Below are positions 17,424 through 25,584 of a stretch of DNA of 34,628 bases, in pieces (positions within the stretch are counted from its first letter, which is position 1; every line of letters begins with the position of its first letter). Made by a program: the position numbers and the translations under genes. This DNA comes from CAZRUA01 sp964603125 (lineage in GTDB: Bacteria; Bacteroidota; Bacteroidia; B-17B0; Aurantibacillaceae), in assembly GCA_964603125.1 (NCBI GenBank), contig CAZRUA010000030.1, positions 1-34,628 on the forward strand. The letters are read 5' to 3'. Below the pieces are notes generated by a model. It was not told the origin of the DNA. It was given only the letters and a program-made list of their open reading frames with translations, and searched no databases.

Positions 17424-18455
17424 ATGAAAAAAATAGTACAAACAGTAATTGCATTAATACTTACCGCGCAGGTAGGTTTTGCTGCTGTGGGTAATATTGA
17501 TGATAAAAACAAAAAAATAACTGACGATAAAAAAACTAAAAGAGACGATACAACTAAAGTTGTTTTGAATAGCGAAGTTCTTTTAGATTCCGTTGATTCT
17601 TTATTAATGTTTCCTTCTCATGACTTATATGGAAGCTGGGATACTACAATCTTCCATCCGTCATTATTTGCTCAATTCGAAGGAGATTCTTCTACGGTAT
17701 ATTTATTAGATGACTGGAACTGTGGTTTCACACTACCAATTAAAGGAGTTGTTACTTCTGATTTTGGATGGAGACGCCGTCGTCCACATTTTGGTACAGA
17801 TATTAACCTTGAAACAGGAGATACTGTTGCTGCTGCTTTTGACGGACGTGTTCGTATTGCAAAATTTAATAAAAGCTACGGTAACGTGGTTATTGTTAGA
17901 CATAACAATGGTTTAGAAACTGTTTATGCGCATTTATCAAAGTTATTAGTTGAACCAGGTCAGGAAGTTAGTTCTGGAGATAAAATTGGTTTAGGTGGTA
18001 ATACAGGACATTCATTTGGAAGCCACTTACACTTTGAAATACGTTACTTAGGTAAAGCTATTGATGCAGAAGATGTAATTGATTTTGAAAAGGGTGAGGT
18101 TAAGAACGAAGCTTTTGTCGTATACAAAGAGGATTTTGATAAAAAATACGATTTAAGAGCTTTACACAATCACCAAGTTGCAAAAAGTCATGGTGTTGCT
18201 CGTCATAAAACTTACAAAAAAGGAAAAGGAAAAAAGGGTAAAAAGTATTATGCTTCCAAAAAGGGTAAAGGCAAAGCTGTAGCTAAAGGCAAAGGCTCTA
18301 AAAAGGGCAAAGCAGTGGCTAAGGCTCCAGCCAAAAAAGGCAAAGCTTCAGTTAAAAAAGCAGTAGCTAAAAAAGGCTCGTCAAAAGGAAAAGGTAAGCC
18401 GGTGGCCAAGAAAGGTGGAGCAAAAAAGGCTCCAGCAAAAAAGAAAAAAGCTTAA
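17424..18455 (+). CDS. Exported M23 (LytM) peptidase with a Lys-rich histone-H1-like tail
   Basis: 343 residues. A signal peptide (1-20) precedes a short charged linker and an M23 zinc endopeptidase domain (about 98-222). Its ligands are His122 and Asp126 (HFGTD) and His203 in HLHFE, with His170 and His201 as catalytic histidines. The family cuts peptide cross-bridges in peptidoglycan. Residues 262-343 are a low-complexity tail made almost only of Lys, Ala and Gly with some Ser, Val and Pro (KKGKAVAKAPAKKGKAS style), very basic and without hydrophobic residues other than Val and Tyr. Such a tail could bind polyanions; that is inference. The start at 17424 (an in-frame TTG at 17409 was rejected) begins at the signal peptide. 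Monocistronic, with promoter and terminator. Confidence 0.88.
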   Translation: MKKIVQTVIALILTAQVGFAAVGNIDDKNKKITDDKKTKRDDTTKVVLNSEVLLDSVDSLLMFPSHDLYGSWDTTIFHPSLFAQFEGDSSTVYLLDDWNCGFTLPIKGVVTSDFGWRRRRPHFGTDINLETGDTVAAAFDGRVRIAKFNKSYGNVVIVRHNNGLETVYAHLSKLLVEPGQEVSSGDKIGLGGNTGHSFGSHLHFEIRYLGKAIDAEDVIDFEKGEVKNEAFVVYKEDFDKKYDLRALHNHQVAKSHGVARHKTYKKGKGKKGKKYYASKKGKGKAVAKGKGSKKGKAVAKAPAKKGKASVKKAVAKKGSSKGKGKPVAKKGGAKKAPAKKKKA

Positions 18456-18480
18456 AACCGATAGAAATATCGGTTTTTTT
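18455..18480 (+). terminator. Rho-independent terminator of the M23 gene
   Basis: AAACCGATA (18455-18463) pairs perfectly with TATCGGTTT (18468-18476) around a GAAA tetraloop, followed by T residues to 18480. The stem begins at the last base of the stop codon. Confidence 0.93.
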
Positions 18481-18550
18481 GTTTCAAACAACAAACAACC
18501 AATTGTTAATTTAACCTAACCACTTAACTAAAAAATAGCTTTTTTAATGA

Positions 18551-18558
18551 TAAATTTG
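18551..18558 (+). promoter_or_regulatory. Promoter -7 box of the gldF operon
   Basis: TAAATTTG fits TAnnTTTG and ends 17 bases before the gldF ATG. No TTG was seen at the expected -33 position. Confidence 0.5.
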
Positions 18559-18575
18559 TGCAACTTTAAAGCAAT

Positions 18576-19319
18576 ATGTACGCACTGTTTTTAAAAGAAG
18601 TTAGAAGTTTTTTAAGTTCACTTATTGGATATATTTCAATAGGTGTGTTTTTAGTTTTGCTAGGTCTGTTCTTATGGGTTTTGCCTAGCGATAGTACTGG
18701 TGGTGCAAACATCATGGATAATGCATTTGCAAACATCGATGGTTTATTTATCATGGCTCCATTCGTTTATTTGGTTTTAATTCCTGCAATTACTATGCGC
18801 AGTTTCTCGGAAGAGAAAAAAACAGGTACTTTAGAGTTGCTGTATACCCGACCAATAAGCGATTTGCAAATAGTTTTGGCAAAGTATTTCGCTGGTTTGT
18901 TTTTAGTTTTTATTTCTCTTATCCCAACTTTATTGTATTATTATTCGGTTCACCAATTAGGAAATCCAAAGGGAAATATTGATACAGGCGGAATGTGGGG
19001 CTCTTACATTGGTTTATTTATGTTAGGAGCAGGCTTTGTAAGCATTGGTATATTTGCTTCAGCAATTAGCGAAAACCAGGTGATATCGTTCATTCTAGCT
19101 TTATTACTTTGCTTTGTTTGCTATAACGGATTTGATTTTATTGCAAGCAGTGGTTGGTTTGGAAGTAAAGATTGGTTAGTTTACAAATTAGGTATTAATA
19201 ATCACTACATGTCGCTTAGCCGCGGTGTTGTTGATACACGAGATTTGATTTATTTCATTAGTTTAATAACAGTGTTTGTGTTTTTAACACGTTTTGTTTT
19301 AGAAAGGAGAAAATGGTAA
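18576..19319 (+). CDS. gldF: Gliding motility ABC transporter permease GldF
   Basis: 247 residues with six hydrophobic segments typical of ABC-2 permeases. The conserved cytoplasmic-loop motif AITMRSFSEEKKTGTLELL (about 71-89) and the following TRPIS stretch identify the GldF family. In Flavobacterium, GldF works with GldG and the ATPase GldA in an ABC complex linked to gliding; its transported substrate is unsettled. No gldA is in the window. The gene overlaps gldG and is the first of a likely plus-strand operon. Confidence 0.92.
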   Translation: MYALFLKEVRSFLSSLIGYISIGVFLVLLGLFLWVLPSDSTGGANIMDNAFANIDGLFIMAPFVYLVLIPAITMRSFSEEKKTGTLELLYTRPISDLQIVLAKYFAGLFLVFISLIPTLLYYYSVHQLGNPKGNIDTGGMWGSYIGLFMLGAGFVSIGIFASAISENQVISFILALLLCFVCYNGFDFIASSGWFGSKDWLVYKLGINNHYMSLSRGVVDTRDLIYFISLITVFVFLTRFVLERRKW

Positions 19320-21031
19320 TGGAAAAGCAAAGCACTCAATCACGTAAAAATCGCGATATTATTAATATCTGCGCTCTCTTAGCAATAGTAATCTTTGTTA
19401 ATGTTTTAGGTGGTTTTTTCTTCACTCGCTTTGATTTAACTTCAGAGAAGCGATATACACTGAGCGAAACTTCAACTAAATTATTAAAGGAAATTAAAGA
19501 TGGCATCTTCGTTAAAGTTTATTTAGAGGGGGAGTTTAATGCCGATTTTAAACGTTTGCATGACGAAACACGAGAGTTGTTGGATAGATTTAGAATCGAA
19601 TCAAAGAACAATTTAAACTATGAGTTTATCAATATAAACGCAGAGGATAAGAAAGCTGATTTAAATAAAATTCAACAGCAATTATATCAAAAGGGTATTG
19701 TTCCAACTCAGGTTAATTTTAAAACTGAGAACGGAAATCAACAACAGGTTATATGGCCAGGAGCTATCGTTACATACAAGGGTAAGGAAATGGTTTGGCA
19801 GTTATTTAAACAACAAATTGGTTATTCGCCTGCGCAGTGCGTAAATAATAGTGTAGAAGAACTTGAGTATGGTTTAACCAATACGATACGTAAGTTAGAT
19901 AAGCCAAGAAGAAGCCGTATAGCTTTTATTCAAGGGCATGGCGAGTTAGATACTTTGGAGTCAGTGCGTATGTTTGATGCCTTAAGCGAATACTATGATG
20001 TGGAGTATGTAACGCTAAATCATCAGTTGGAGGCATTGAAACCTTATCAAGCAATTATAGTTGCTCAGCCAGATAGCGCCATTGATGACAAGGACCAATT
20101 TATTATAGATCAGTTTATCATGCGAGGTGGAAAATCTTTGTGGTGTTTAGACGCAGTAGATGTTAATCGTGATACCTTAGCAATGAAAGGTTATTCATTG
20201 GGTTTAAATAGTAAGTTGGGTGTTGAAGAAATGTTATACCATTATGGAGTAAGGGTGAATTATAATTTATTAATGGATTTAAATTGCGCTCGAATTAAAC
20301 TAATGTCGGGTAGTCAGCAATCACCAACACCAAATTTATATCCTTGGTTTTATAGCCCAGTAGCATTTGCTGATAGCGGCGTTTATAATCATCCTATAGT
20401 AAAGAATTTAGATCCTATTAAATTGGATTTTGTAAGTAGTATTGATACGATTTCAGTAAAAGGTGTGAAGAAAACAGCCTTATTGCGTTCTGGTAGATAT
20501 ACTCGCGAACAAGGAACTCCAGCTCGTATTAGCTTTGGATTGGTGAATATGAAAGTGAAAGAAGCAGCTTTTAATCAACCTTACCGAAATGTGGCGGTTT
20601 TGTTAGAAGGTACTTTTAAATCAAGATTTAAAAATTATGCGTTTATTCCTACTGCTATTATGCAAGATAGCGCAATTGGTTTTAAAGCTGAAAGTAAACC
20701 TACATCAATGATTGTTATTAGTGATGGTGACATCATGAAGAACGATTATAATTTCAGAACAAAGGAATCATACGAGTTGGGTTGGGATAAATCGATGCAA
20801 ACAAAATTTGCGAACGAAACTTTTCTATTAAACTGTATGAATTATTTAATTGATGGAGAAGAATTAATTTCAATTAGAACACGAGAAATTAAATTACGTT
20901 TGCTGGATAAAAAGAAAATAGGAAGTTTCAAAAAGAAATATCAATTTATTAATGTAGGCATACCTTTGGCTTTAATAGTGCTGTTTGGAGTAGTGTTTAC
21001 ATTTTTAAGAAAAAGAAAATACACAAAATAA
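19313..21031 (+). CDS. gldG: Gliding motility ABC transporter auxiliary protein GldG
   Basis: 572 residues. An N-terminal transmembrane helix (about 17-38) is followed by the FTRFDLTSEKRYTLSETS signature of GldG and other ABC_transp_aux proteins. A large periplasmic region comes next (with IAFIQGHGELDT, and VISDGDIMKNDY near the end), then a C-terminal helix (about 545-565) ending in RKRKYTK. It is thought to form a complex with GldF. Two starts are possible: ATG 19313, which overlaps gldF by 7 bases, and ATG 19319, which makes a TAATG overlap with the gldF stop. An AAAGGAG just upstream is part of gldF codons. Confidence 0.92.
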   Translation: MVMEKQSTQSRKNRDIINICALLAIVIFVNVLGGFFFTRFDLTSEKRYTLSETSTKLLKEIKDGIFVKVYLEGEFNADFKRLHDETRELLDRFRIESKNNLNYEFININAEDKKADLNKIQQQLYQKGIVPTQVNFKTENGNQQQVIWPGAIVTYKGKEMVWQLFKQQIGYSPAQCVNNSVEELEYGLTNTIRKLDKPRRSRIAFIQGHGELDTLESVRMFDALSEYYDVEYVTLNHQLEALKPYQAIIVAQPDSAIDDKDQFIIDQFIMRGGKSLWCLDAVDVNRDTLAMKGYSLGLNSKLGVEEMLYHYGVRVNYNLLMDLNCARIKLMSGSQQSPTPNLYPWFYSPVAFADSGVYNHPIVKNLDPIKLDFVSSIDTISVKGVKKTALLRSGRYTREQGTPARISFGLVNMKVKEAAFNQPYRNVAVLLEGTFKSRFKNYAFIPTAIMQDSAIGFKAESKPTSMIVISDGDIMKNDYNFRTKESYELGWDKSMQTKFANETFLLNCMNYLIDGEELISIRTREIKLRLLDKKKIGSFKKKYQFINVGIPLALIVLFGVVFTFLRKRKYTK

Positions 21032-21055
21032 CAACCCCATTTTGTTTAATCAGAA

Positions 21056-21077
21056 AATAAATACATTAGTGTTTATT
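21056..21077 (+). repeat. AT-rich inverted repeat in the gldG-DUF4340 gap
   Basis: AATAAATAC (21056-21064) pairs with GTGTTTATT (21069-21077) around an ATTA loop with one G-T wobble. It has no T tract and little G+C, so it is not a clear terminator. It ends 14 bases before the next ATG. Confidence 0.4.
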
Positions 21078-21091
21078 CAAAAATATTGGTT

Positions 21092-22126
21092 ATGAAAAAA
21101 AACTCAATTGCAATTATACTTACACTTTTATTGGGTGGTTTTGCAACGTACATGCTGTTATCAAAGAAAAACTCAACTTTGGATGAGGACGGAAAAGCAT
21201 TTACATTGGCTGATACTGCATCCGTTGATAAGGTTATTATTTCTGATAAAAAGGGGAACGTTGCTACAATTCAACGTAAAAATAAATCTATTTGGACTGT
21301 TAATGGTAAATACAATGCGCGTAAAGATGCTATCGATTTAATTTTATATACGTTTAAGCAAGTTGAGGTTAAAAGTCCTGTTGGTCAAGCTGCCTTGCCA
21401 AATGTTATTAAAGATTTGGCTTCTAACGGTATCAAAGTGGAAGCTTTTCAAAATGGCGATTTAACCAAAGTATGGTATGTTGGTGGGCAAACACAGGATT
21501 TTGATGGTACATTTGTTTTACTTTCCGATCCTAGTTCAGGAAAGAATTATGAGCAACCGTATATTCTTGAGATACCTGGATTTCAAGGTTATTTAACGTC
21601 AAGATTTTTTACAGATGAAGACGATTGGCATGATAGAGCAGTTGTAAAACTTTTACCTCCTGAAATGGCTTCGGTTAAAATGGAATATTTTGGTTACCCT
21701 GATTCATCGTTTTACATTGGTGTAAGGGATATACATCATTTTGATTTTATGATAGCTGGAGTTGATAAACCAAAGACTTTAGACACTTTGTCGGTGAAAC
21801 AATATTTAGGTTATTTTTCTAATCTAAATTGCTTGCAATATTTTAACAATTCAAAAATAAGGTCTATCGATTCGGTTAAAAAAACATTGCCTTTTGCTCA
21901 GCTTACTGTTATTGATAAATCTGGGAATCAACAGCAAGTTAAGTTTTTTCACAAGGCTCCAGAAAAGAAAGCTGATGCAACTTACGGCATAAATCAGTTG
22001 TACGACCCTGAGGTTTGTTACGCTTGGTTTAACAATAATCAAGATTTTGCTTCATTGCAATTTGCATCATGGGGTAAATTAATGCAAACTTCTGCTTATT
22101 TCCGCTCAAAGGCTGTTAAAAAGTAG
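21092..22126 (+). CDS. DUF4340-like exported/membrane-anchored protein
   Basis: 344 residues. One N-terminal hydrophobic segment (about 5-24, SIAIILTLLLGGFATYML) anchors or exports it. The region after it (FTLADTASVDKVIISDKKGN, then WTVNGKYNARKDAIDLIL) has the repeating beta-hairpin pattern that I associate with DUF4340. By general family knowledge DUF4340 proteins often sit beside GldG-type ABC auxiliary genes, as here, which suggests a role with the GldFG complex; that is inference. ATG 21092 is preferred over an in-frame TTG at 21086. It is 60 bases after gldG and 75 bases before dnaN. Confidence 0.68.
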   Translation: MKKNSIAIILTLLLGGFATYMLLSKKNSTLDEDGKAFTLADTASVDKVIISDKKGNVATIQRKNKSIWTVNGKYNARKDAIDLILYTFKQVEVKSPVGQAALPNVIKDLASNGIKVEAFQNGDLTKVWYVGGQTQDFDGTFVLLSDPSSGKNYEQPYILEIPGFQGYLTSRFFTDEDDWHDRAVVKLLPPEMASVKMEYFGYPDSSFYIGVRDIHHFDFMIAGVDKPKTLDTLSVKQYLGYFSNLNCLQYFNNSKIRSIDSVKKTLPFAQLTVIDKSGNQQQVKFFHKAPEKKADATYGINQLYDPEVCYAWFNNNQDFASLQFASWGKLMQTSAYFRSKAVKK

Positions 22127-22171
22127 TTTATAACTTCAATTTAAAAGCTTTTCAAACCGCCTAGTATAACT

Positions 22172-22179
22172 TAAATTTG
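22172..22179 (+). promoter_or_regulatory. Promoter -7 box of dnaN, inside a small palindrome
   Basis: TAAATTTG fits TAnnTTTG and lies 22 bases before the dnaN ATG. It overlaps an inverted repeat AATTTG-TTA-CAAATT (22174-22188), which could be an operator or simply an AT-rich coincidence. Confidence 0.5.
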
Positions 22180-22201
22180 TTACAAATTAAACCTGTTTTT
22201 T

Positions 22202-23323
22202 ATGAATTTTATCGTTTCAACAACCACATTACTTAAGCATTTAAAATCTATTAATGGGGTGTTAAATTCAAGCAATACTATACCTATTCTTGATAATTTC
22301 TTATTTGAATTAACTCCTGGTAATTTAGTAATTCATGCTTCTGATATGGAAACGATGGTTCATACCTCAGTTAAAGTTGAGTGTAAGGATGCAGGAAGTA
22401 TAGCAATCCCTGCAAAACCTTTAATCGACACTTTATCTGCGTTTCCTGAGCAACCTCTAACTTTTTCAATTGATACAAAAGTTTTTGGTGTTAAAATTAT
22501 TACTGATAATGGTGAGTTTAAATTAACAGGTCACAATGGCGATGAGTATCCTCGTTTTCCGCGAGTAGAAGATTCTACAGCTATGGTTATCAAAAGTGAT
22601 ATTTTACTTTCAGCAATTTCAAAAACTTTATTCGCTACAGGTAATGATGATTTACGTCCTGTAATGAGCGGTGTTTTCTGTCAGTTTAGCGAAGAAGATT
22701 CTTTGTTTGTTGCAACGGATGCTCATAAATTAGTTCGCTACCGTCGTACTGATGCTAAGTCAACTAGTGCAGCAAGTTTTATTATGCCTAAAAAACCTTT
22801 GAATTTATTAAAGACTTTGTTAGCAGGTATTGATGATGCTGTTAGTGTTGAATTTAATAAAACAAACGCGCATTTTTCTTTTGGAAATGTTTCAGTTGTT
22901 TGCCGTTTAATTGATGGTAAGTATCCAAATTACGATGCAGTTATTCCAAAAGTAAATCCTAATAAATTAATTATTGATAGAAGCGTTTTATTAGGAGCAT
23001 TAAAGCGTTGTTCAATTTATTCTAATAAAGCTACACATCAAATTCGATTCAAAATCACAGGTAGCCAGTTAGATATAACTGCTGAGGATTTAGACTTCTC
23101 AAATGAAGCGCATGAGCGTTTAACTTGTGTTTACACAGGTGAAGATATGGAAATAGGTTTCAACTCTCGTTTTATGGTTGAAATGCTAAGTAATATCGAA
23201 GGAGATGAGATTCAAATTGAAATGAGTGCTCCAAATCGTGCAGGAATTATTACTCCTACAAAACGCGATAATCCAGCAGAAGATGTATTGATGTTGGTTA
23301 TGCCAGTTATGTTAAATAATTAA
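22202..23323 (+). CDS. dnaN: DNA polymerase III beta subunit (sliding clamp)
   Basis: 373 residues, matching the usual 366-380. The three clamp domains are apparent: NFIVSTTTLLKHLKSINGVL at the start, RPVMSGVFCQF with ATDAHKLVRYRR in domain 2, and IDGKYPNYDAVIP at the domain 2/3 border. The C-terminus ends in the conserved VLMLVMPVML stretch (the family usually has MPM[RK]L). It is the processivity clamp of replication, binding polymerase and other proteins through the cleft between domains 2 and 3. It has its own likely promoter. It is followed after 4 bases by the esterase gene, with a terminator-like hairpin 25 bases past its stop. Confidence 0.96.
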   Translation: MNFIVSTTTLLKHLKSINGVLNSSNTIPILDNFLFELTPGNLVIHASDMETMVHTSVKVECKDAGSIAIPAKPLIDTLSAFPEQPLTFSIDTKVFGVKIITDNGEFKLTGHNGDEYPRFPRVEDSTAMVIKSDILLSAISKTLFATGNDDLRPVMSGVFCQFSEEDSLFVATDAHKLVRYRRTDAKSTSAASFIMPKKPLNLLKTLLAGIDDAVSVEFNKTNAHFSFGNVSVVCRLIDGKYPNYDAVIPKVNPNKLIIDRSVLLGALKRCSIYSNKATHQIRFKITGSQLDITAEDLDFSNEAHERLTCVYTGEDMEIGFNSRFMVEMLSNIEGDEIQIEMSAPNRAGIITPTKRDNPAEDVLMLVMPVMLNN

Positions 23324-23327
23324 TAAA

Positions 23328-24458
23328 ATGATAAAAAAGTTTTTATTAAGCCTGTGTTTATTCGCAGGCTTTTTTGTTTCGGCTCAAACAACTTTAGTTG
23401 ATAGTATTATTTCGGGAGGAATTTACAGGAACTACCGTTTGTATAAACCAGCTGCTTATACAGGAACTACTGCACGACCTTTAGTTTTAAATTTGCATGG
23501 ATATACTAGCAGTGCTCAGGCGCAACAAGCTTATGCTAACATGGATTTAGTGGCCGATACAGCTAATTTTTTAATTGTTTATCCTAATGGTACGTTGCTG
23601 AGCGGACAGCCTTTTTGGAATGCAGGTATTAGCCCAACTTATGTTAATGACATACAGTTTATAGATGATTTGATTAATCATTTAGTCGCTACAAATAATA
23701 TTGATGTAAATAGTATTTACTCATGTGGTATGAGTAATGGAGGTTTTATGAGTCATACTCTTGCTTGCGGATTAAGTAATAAAATTGCTGCAATTGCAAG
23801 TGTAACAGGAAGTATGTTTGCAAGTCAACGTGCTACTTGCTCATCTAATAGGGCAGTGCCAGTTATGCAAATTAGTGGTACTGCTGATGGAACAGTCCCT
23901 TATGCTGGAAATGGAAGCACCATGTTGCCAATTGACACAGTAGTTTCTTATTGGGTAAATAACAACAATTGTTATTTAGTGCCAATTACTACAAATGTTC
24001 CTAATACAAGTTTAACGGATGGTTGCACAGCTATTAATTATTTGTACAATGGAGGAAATTATGGTTCTACAGTAGAACTTTATAAAATAGTTGGCGGTGG
24101 ACACACTTGGCCAAACTCTCCATTCACGGTTGGTGTAACCAATCATGATTTTGATGCATCAAGTGAAATATGGAGATTTTTTAGAAAGTATAAATTAAAC
24201 CAGTTCGCATCAATTGAGGCTGTCGAGAAAATTCATTTCAGTGTATATCCAAACCCAATGCAAGATGATTTGATTTTGCAATTTGAAAATACAAATAATT
24301 TTAGTGTTAAAATTTATAATGTTACAGGTGAAATTCTTATAAGTCAAAAGGCTAATTCTTCTTCAATCTCTTTAAATACAAGGACTTTGGCAGAGGGTAT
24401 TTATTTCGTTGAGGTTAGTGATGGAATAAATTCAGTCGTAAAAAAGTTAGTTAAGTAG
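23328..24458 (+). CDS. Secreted PHB-depolymerase-like esterase with T9SS type A sorting domain
   Basis: 376 residues. Signal peptide 1-20 (ends VSAQ). The alpha/beta-hydrolase domain has an oxyanion-loop LHGYTSS (56-62) and the lipase box GMSNGG, with nucleophile Ser136. Asp187 (GTADGTVP) and His259 (GGGHTWP) complete the triad. This fits the esterase_phb/LpqC family (COG3509), whose members include PHB depolymerases, feruloyl and acetylxylan esterases, so the substrate is open. The last ~70 residues (VYPNP, then GIYFVEV, then KKLVK) are the T9SS type A sorting domain. The gene lacks a visible promoter and contains a terminator-like hairpin within its first 16 codons. It may depend on readthrough from dnaN. 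Confidence 0.88.
   Translation: MIKKFLLSLCLFAGFFVSAQTTLVDSIISGGIYRNYRLYKPAAYTGTTARPLVLNLHGYTSSAQAQQAYANMDLVADTANFLIVYPNGTLLSGQPFWNAGISPTYVNDIQFIDDLINHLVATNNIDVNSIYSCGMSNGGFMSHTLACGLSNKIAAIASVTGSMFASQRATCSSNRAVPVMQISGTADGTVPYAGNGSTMLPIDTVVSYWVNNNNCYLVPITTNVPNTSLTDGCTAINYLYNGGNYGSTVELYKIVGGGHTWPNSPFTVGVTNHDFDASSEIWRFFRKYKLNQFASIEAVEKIHFSVYPNPMQDDLILQFENTNNFSVKIYNVTGEILISQKANSSSISLNTRTLAEGIYFVEVSDGINSVVKKLVK
23348..23375 (+). terminator. Terminator hairpin embedded in signal-peptide codons of the esterase
   Basis: AAGCCTGTG (23348-23356) pairs with CGCAGGCTT (23363-23371), with one T-G wobble and a TTTATT loop. It is followed by the rest of a T6 run (23370-23375). It lies 25 bases after the dnaN stop, as expected for a dnaN terminator, but also covers codons 7-16 of the next gene. 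An upstream AAAAAAG (23333-23339) is complementary to the T run and could compete. Confidence 0.72.
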
Positions 24459-24466
24459 GCTTGGTA

Positions 24467-24976
24467 ATGACAATTAAGATTTTACTTCGTGAAATATGTT
24501 TTGTTTTTATAGCTTATTCAATTGCTTTTCTTCCAACAAGTTTTTGCGCAAATAAGTTTAATTTTTTTCAAGATATATACATTGGCGCTGCAACTAATTC
24601 TTTTGAATATGGATTTAGTTTTTCTTTAACAATGTTAACTTGTCTTCCAGTATTGTTTTTGGTGATTACAATTCGTTCAAGTATTAAGAAATTCAATGAT
24701 AGTTTTCTGTTAAATTATAAACTGGTAATTGGCTTTGTTTCCGTTGCTCTTAGTTTGGTAGCTTTAAAACTATTGCATCTTATTGCACCATTTGTAATGG
24801 GTGGTTGGACAATTTACCCGCCCTTAAGCGCAGTTCCCAATAATTTCAAATACGATACAAGTAAATCTGGAGAAATAAGCTATTACTATTATTTACTAAT
24901 ATTTATAAATTTTCAATTACTAATATTAGCTATAACAGTTTTTAAAATAATAAGGAAGAGTAAAGAAACTATTTAA
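24467..24976 (+). CDS. Small four-helix membrane protein, unknown function
   Basis: 169 residues with four hydrophobic segments (about 8-24, 50-70, 86-108 and 145-163). Between helices 3 and 4 is a short exposed loop with GGWTIYPPLSAVPN. That loop recalls the WTxYPPLS motif of haem-copper oxidase subunit I proteins (GGWTxYPPLS), but the remainder is far too short and I see no haem-binding histidines, so I do not assign it. It starts 8 bases after the esterase stop (ATG 24467 preferred to TTG 24461). Its last 8 bases overlap the end of the convergent tlpA-like gene. Confidence 0.65.
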   Translation: MTIKILLREICFVFIAYSIAFLPTSFCANKFNFFQDIYIGAATNSFEYGFSFSLTMLTCLPVLFLVITIRSSIKKFNDSFLLNYKLVIGFVSVALSLVALKLLHLIAPFVMGGWTIYPPLSAVPNNFKYDTSKSGEISYYYYLLIFINFQLLILAITVFKIIRKSKETI

Positions 24977-25583
24977 CGTTTACTAGTTTTTCTAATTCAG
25001 CTGCTAATTGCTCACCACGTAAGTTTGTAGCAACTATAACACCTCTTTCGTCAATTAACCAGTTAGTTGGAATACTTTGAACGCCGTATTTATTTGAGCC
25101 TTCGCATGCCCAACCTTTTAGGTCACTAACGTGATATGGCCACTCTAGTTTGTCTTTTGCAATAGCGGCAACCCATTTGTTTTTATCTTGATCTAAAGAG
25201 TAGCTTAAAATTGTGAAGCCATTTGCGCTTTTAAAATCAGCATTTTTATATTTCTGATAAGTACTAACTACATTTGGATTTTCCATTCTGCAAGGTCCAC
25301 ACCAGCTAGCCCAAAAATCAATTAATACCACATTTCCTCTTAATGAAGAAAGTTTAATTACTGAATCTTTAGGGTTTTTATAAGCTAATTCAGGAGCAAC
25401 ATTTCCAACTCTTAAACCAATAATCGCATCATCTGGTGGAGTTGTGATAACAGTTTTTTTCTTGTTAGATGTAGTTGAAGTTCCTGCCGAAGAACCACTT
25501 TTGCTGCTTTTACATTGGCTAAATAAAATAACTACTGAGGCTAAAGCAATAGCTGAGAATAGTTTTATAGAAAGTTTGTTCAT
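24969..25583 (-). CDS. TlpA-like thioredoxin lipoprotein
   Basis: 204 residues. A signal sequence ends with FSQC and Cys24 is the likely lipid attachment site, although Gln at -1 is unusual. A Ser/Lys-rich linker (25-45) precedes a TlpA/AhpC-type thioredoxin fold: the active site WCGPC gives Cys95 and Cys98, and a cis-proline loop appears in SIPTNWLIDERG. The domain should act in the periplasm as a thiol-disulfide reductant, for example in cytochrome maturation or peroxide handling. One extra Cys (GWACEG) is near the insert typical of this family. It follows murA with a single base between stop and ATG. Confidence 0.87.
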   Translation of the reverse strand: MNKLSIKLFSAIALASVVILFSQCKSSKSGSSAGTSTTSNKKKTVITTPPDDAIIGLRVGNVAPELAYKNPKDSVIKLSSLRGNVVLIDFWASWCGPCRMENPNVVSTYQKYKNADFKSANGFTILSYSLDQDKNKWVAAIAKDKLEWPYHVSDLKGWACEGSNKYGVQSIPTNWLIDERGVIVATNLRGEQLAAELEKLVNVK

Positions 25584-25584
25584 G

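Noticed and set aside
19300..19312. Shine-Dalgarno-like AAAGGAG before gldG
   Set aside because: The bases encode Arg-Arg-Lys at the end of gldF, and other starts in the window lack such sites, so chance is the simpler reading.
6284..24458. A polyhydroxybutyrate gene set (phaB plus PHB-depolymerase-like esterase)
   Set aside because: The genes are 16 kb apart, the esterase is secreted through T9SS, and no synthase, thiolase or phasin is present.
24467..24976. Haem-copper oxidase fragment suggested by GGWTIYPPLS
   Set aside because: Only one short loop matches; length, helix number and lack of haem ligands do not fit a subunit I fragment.
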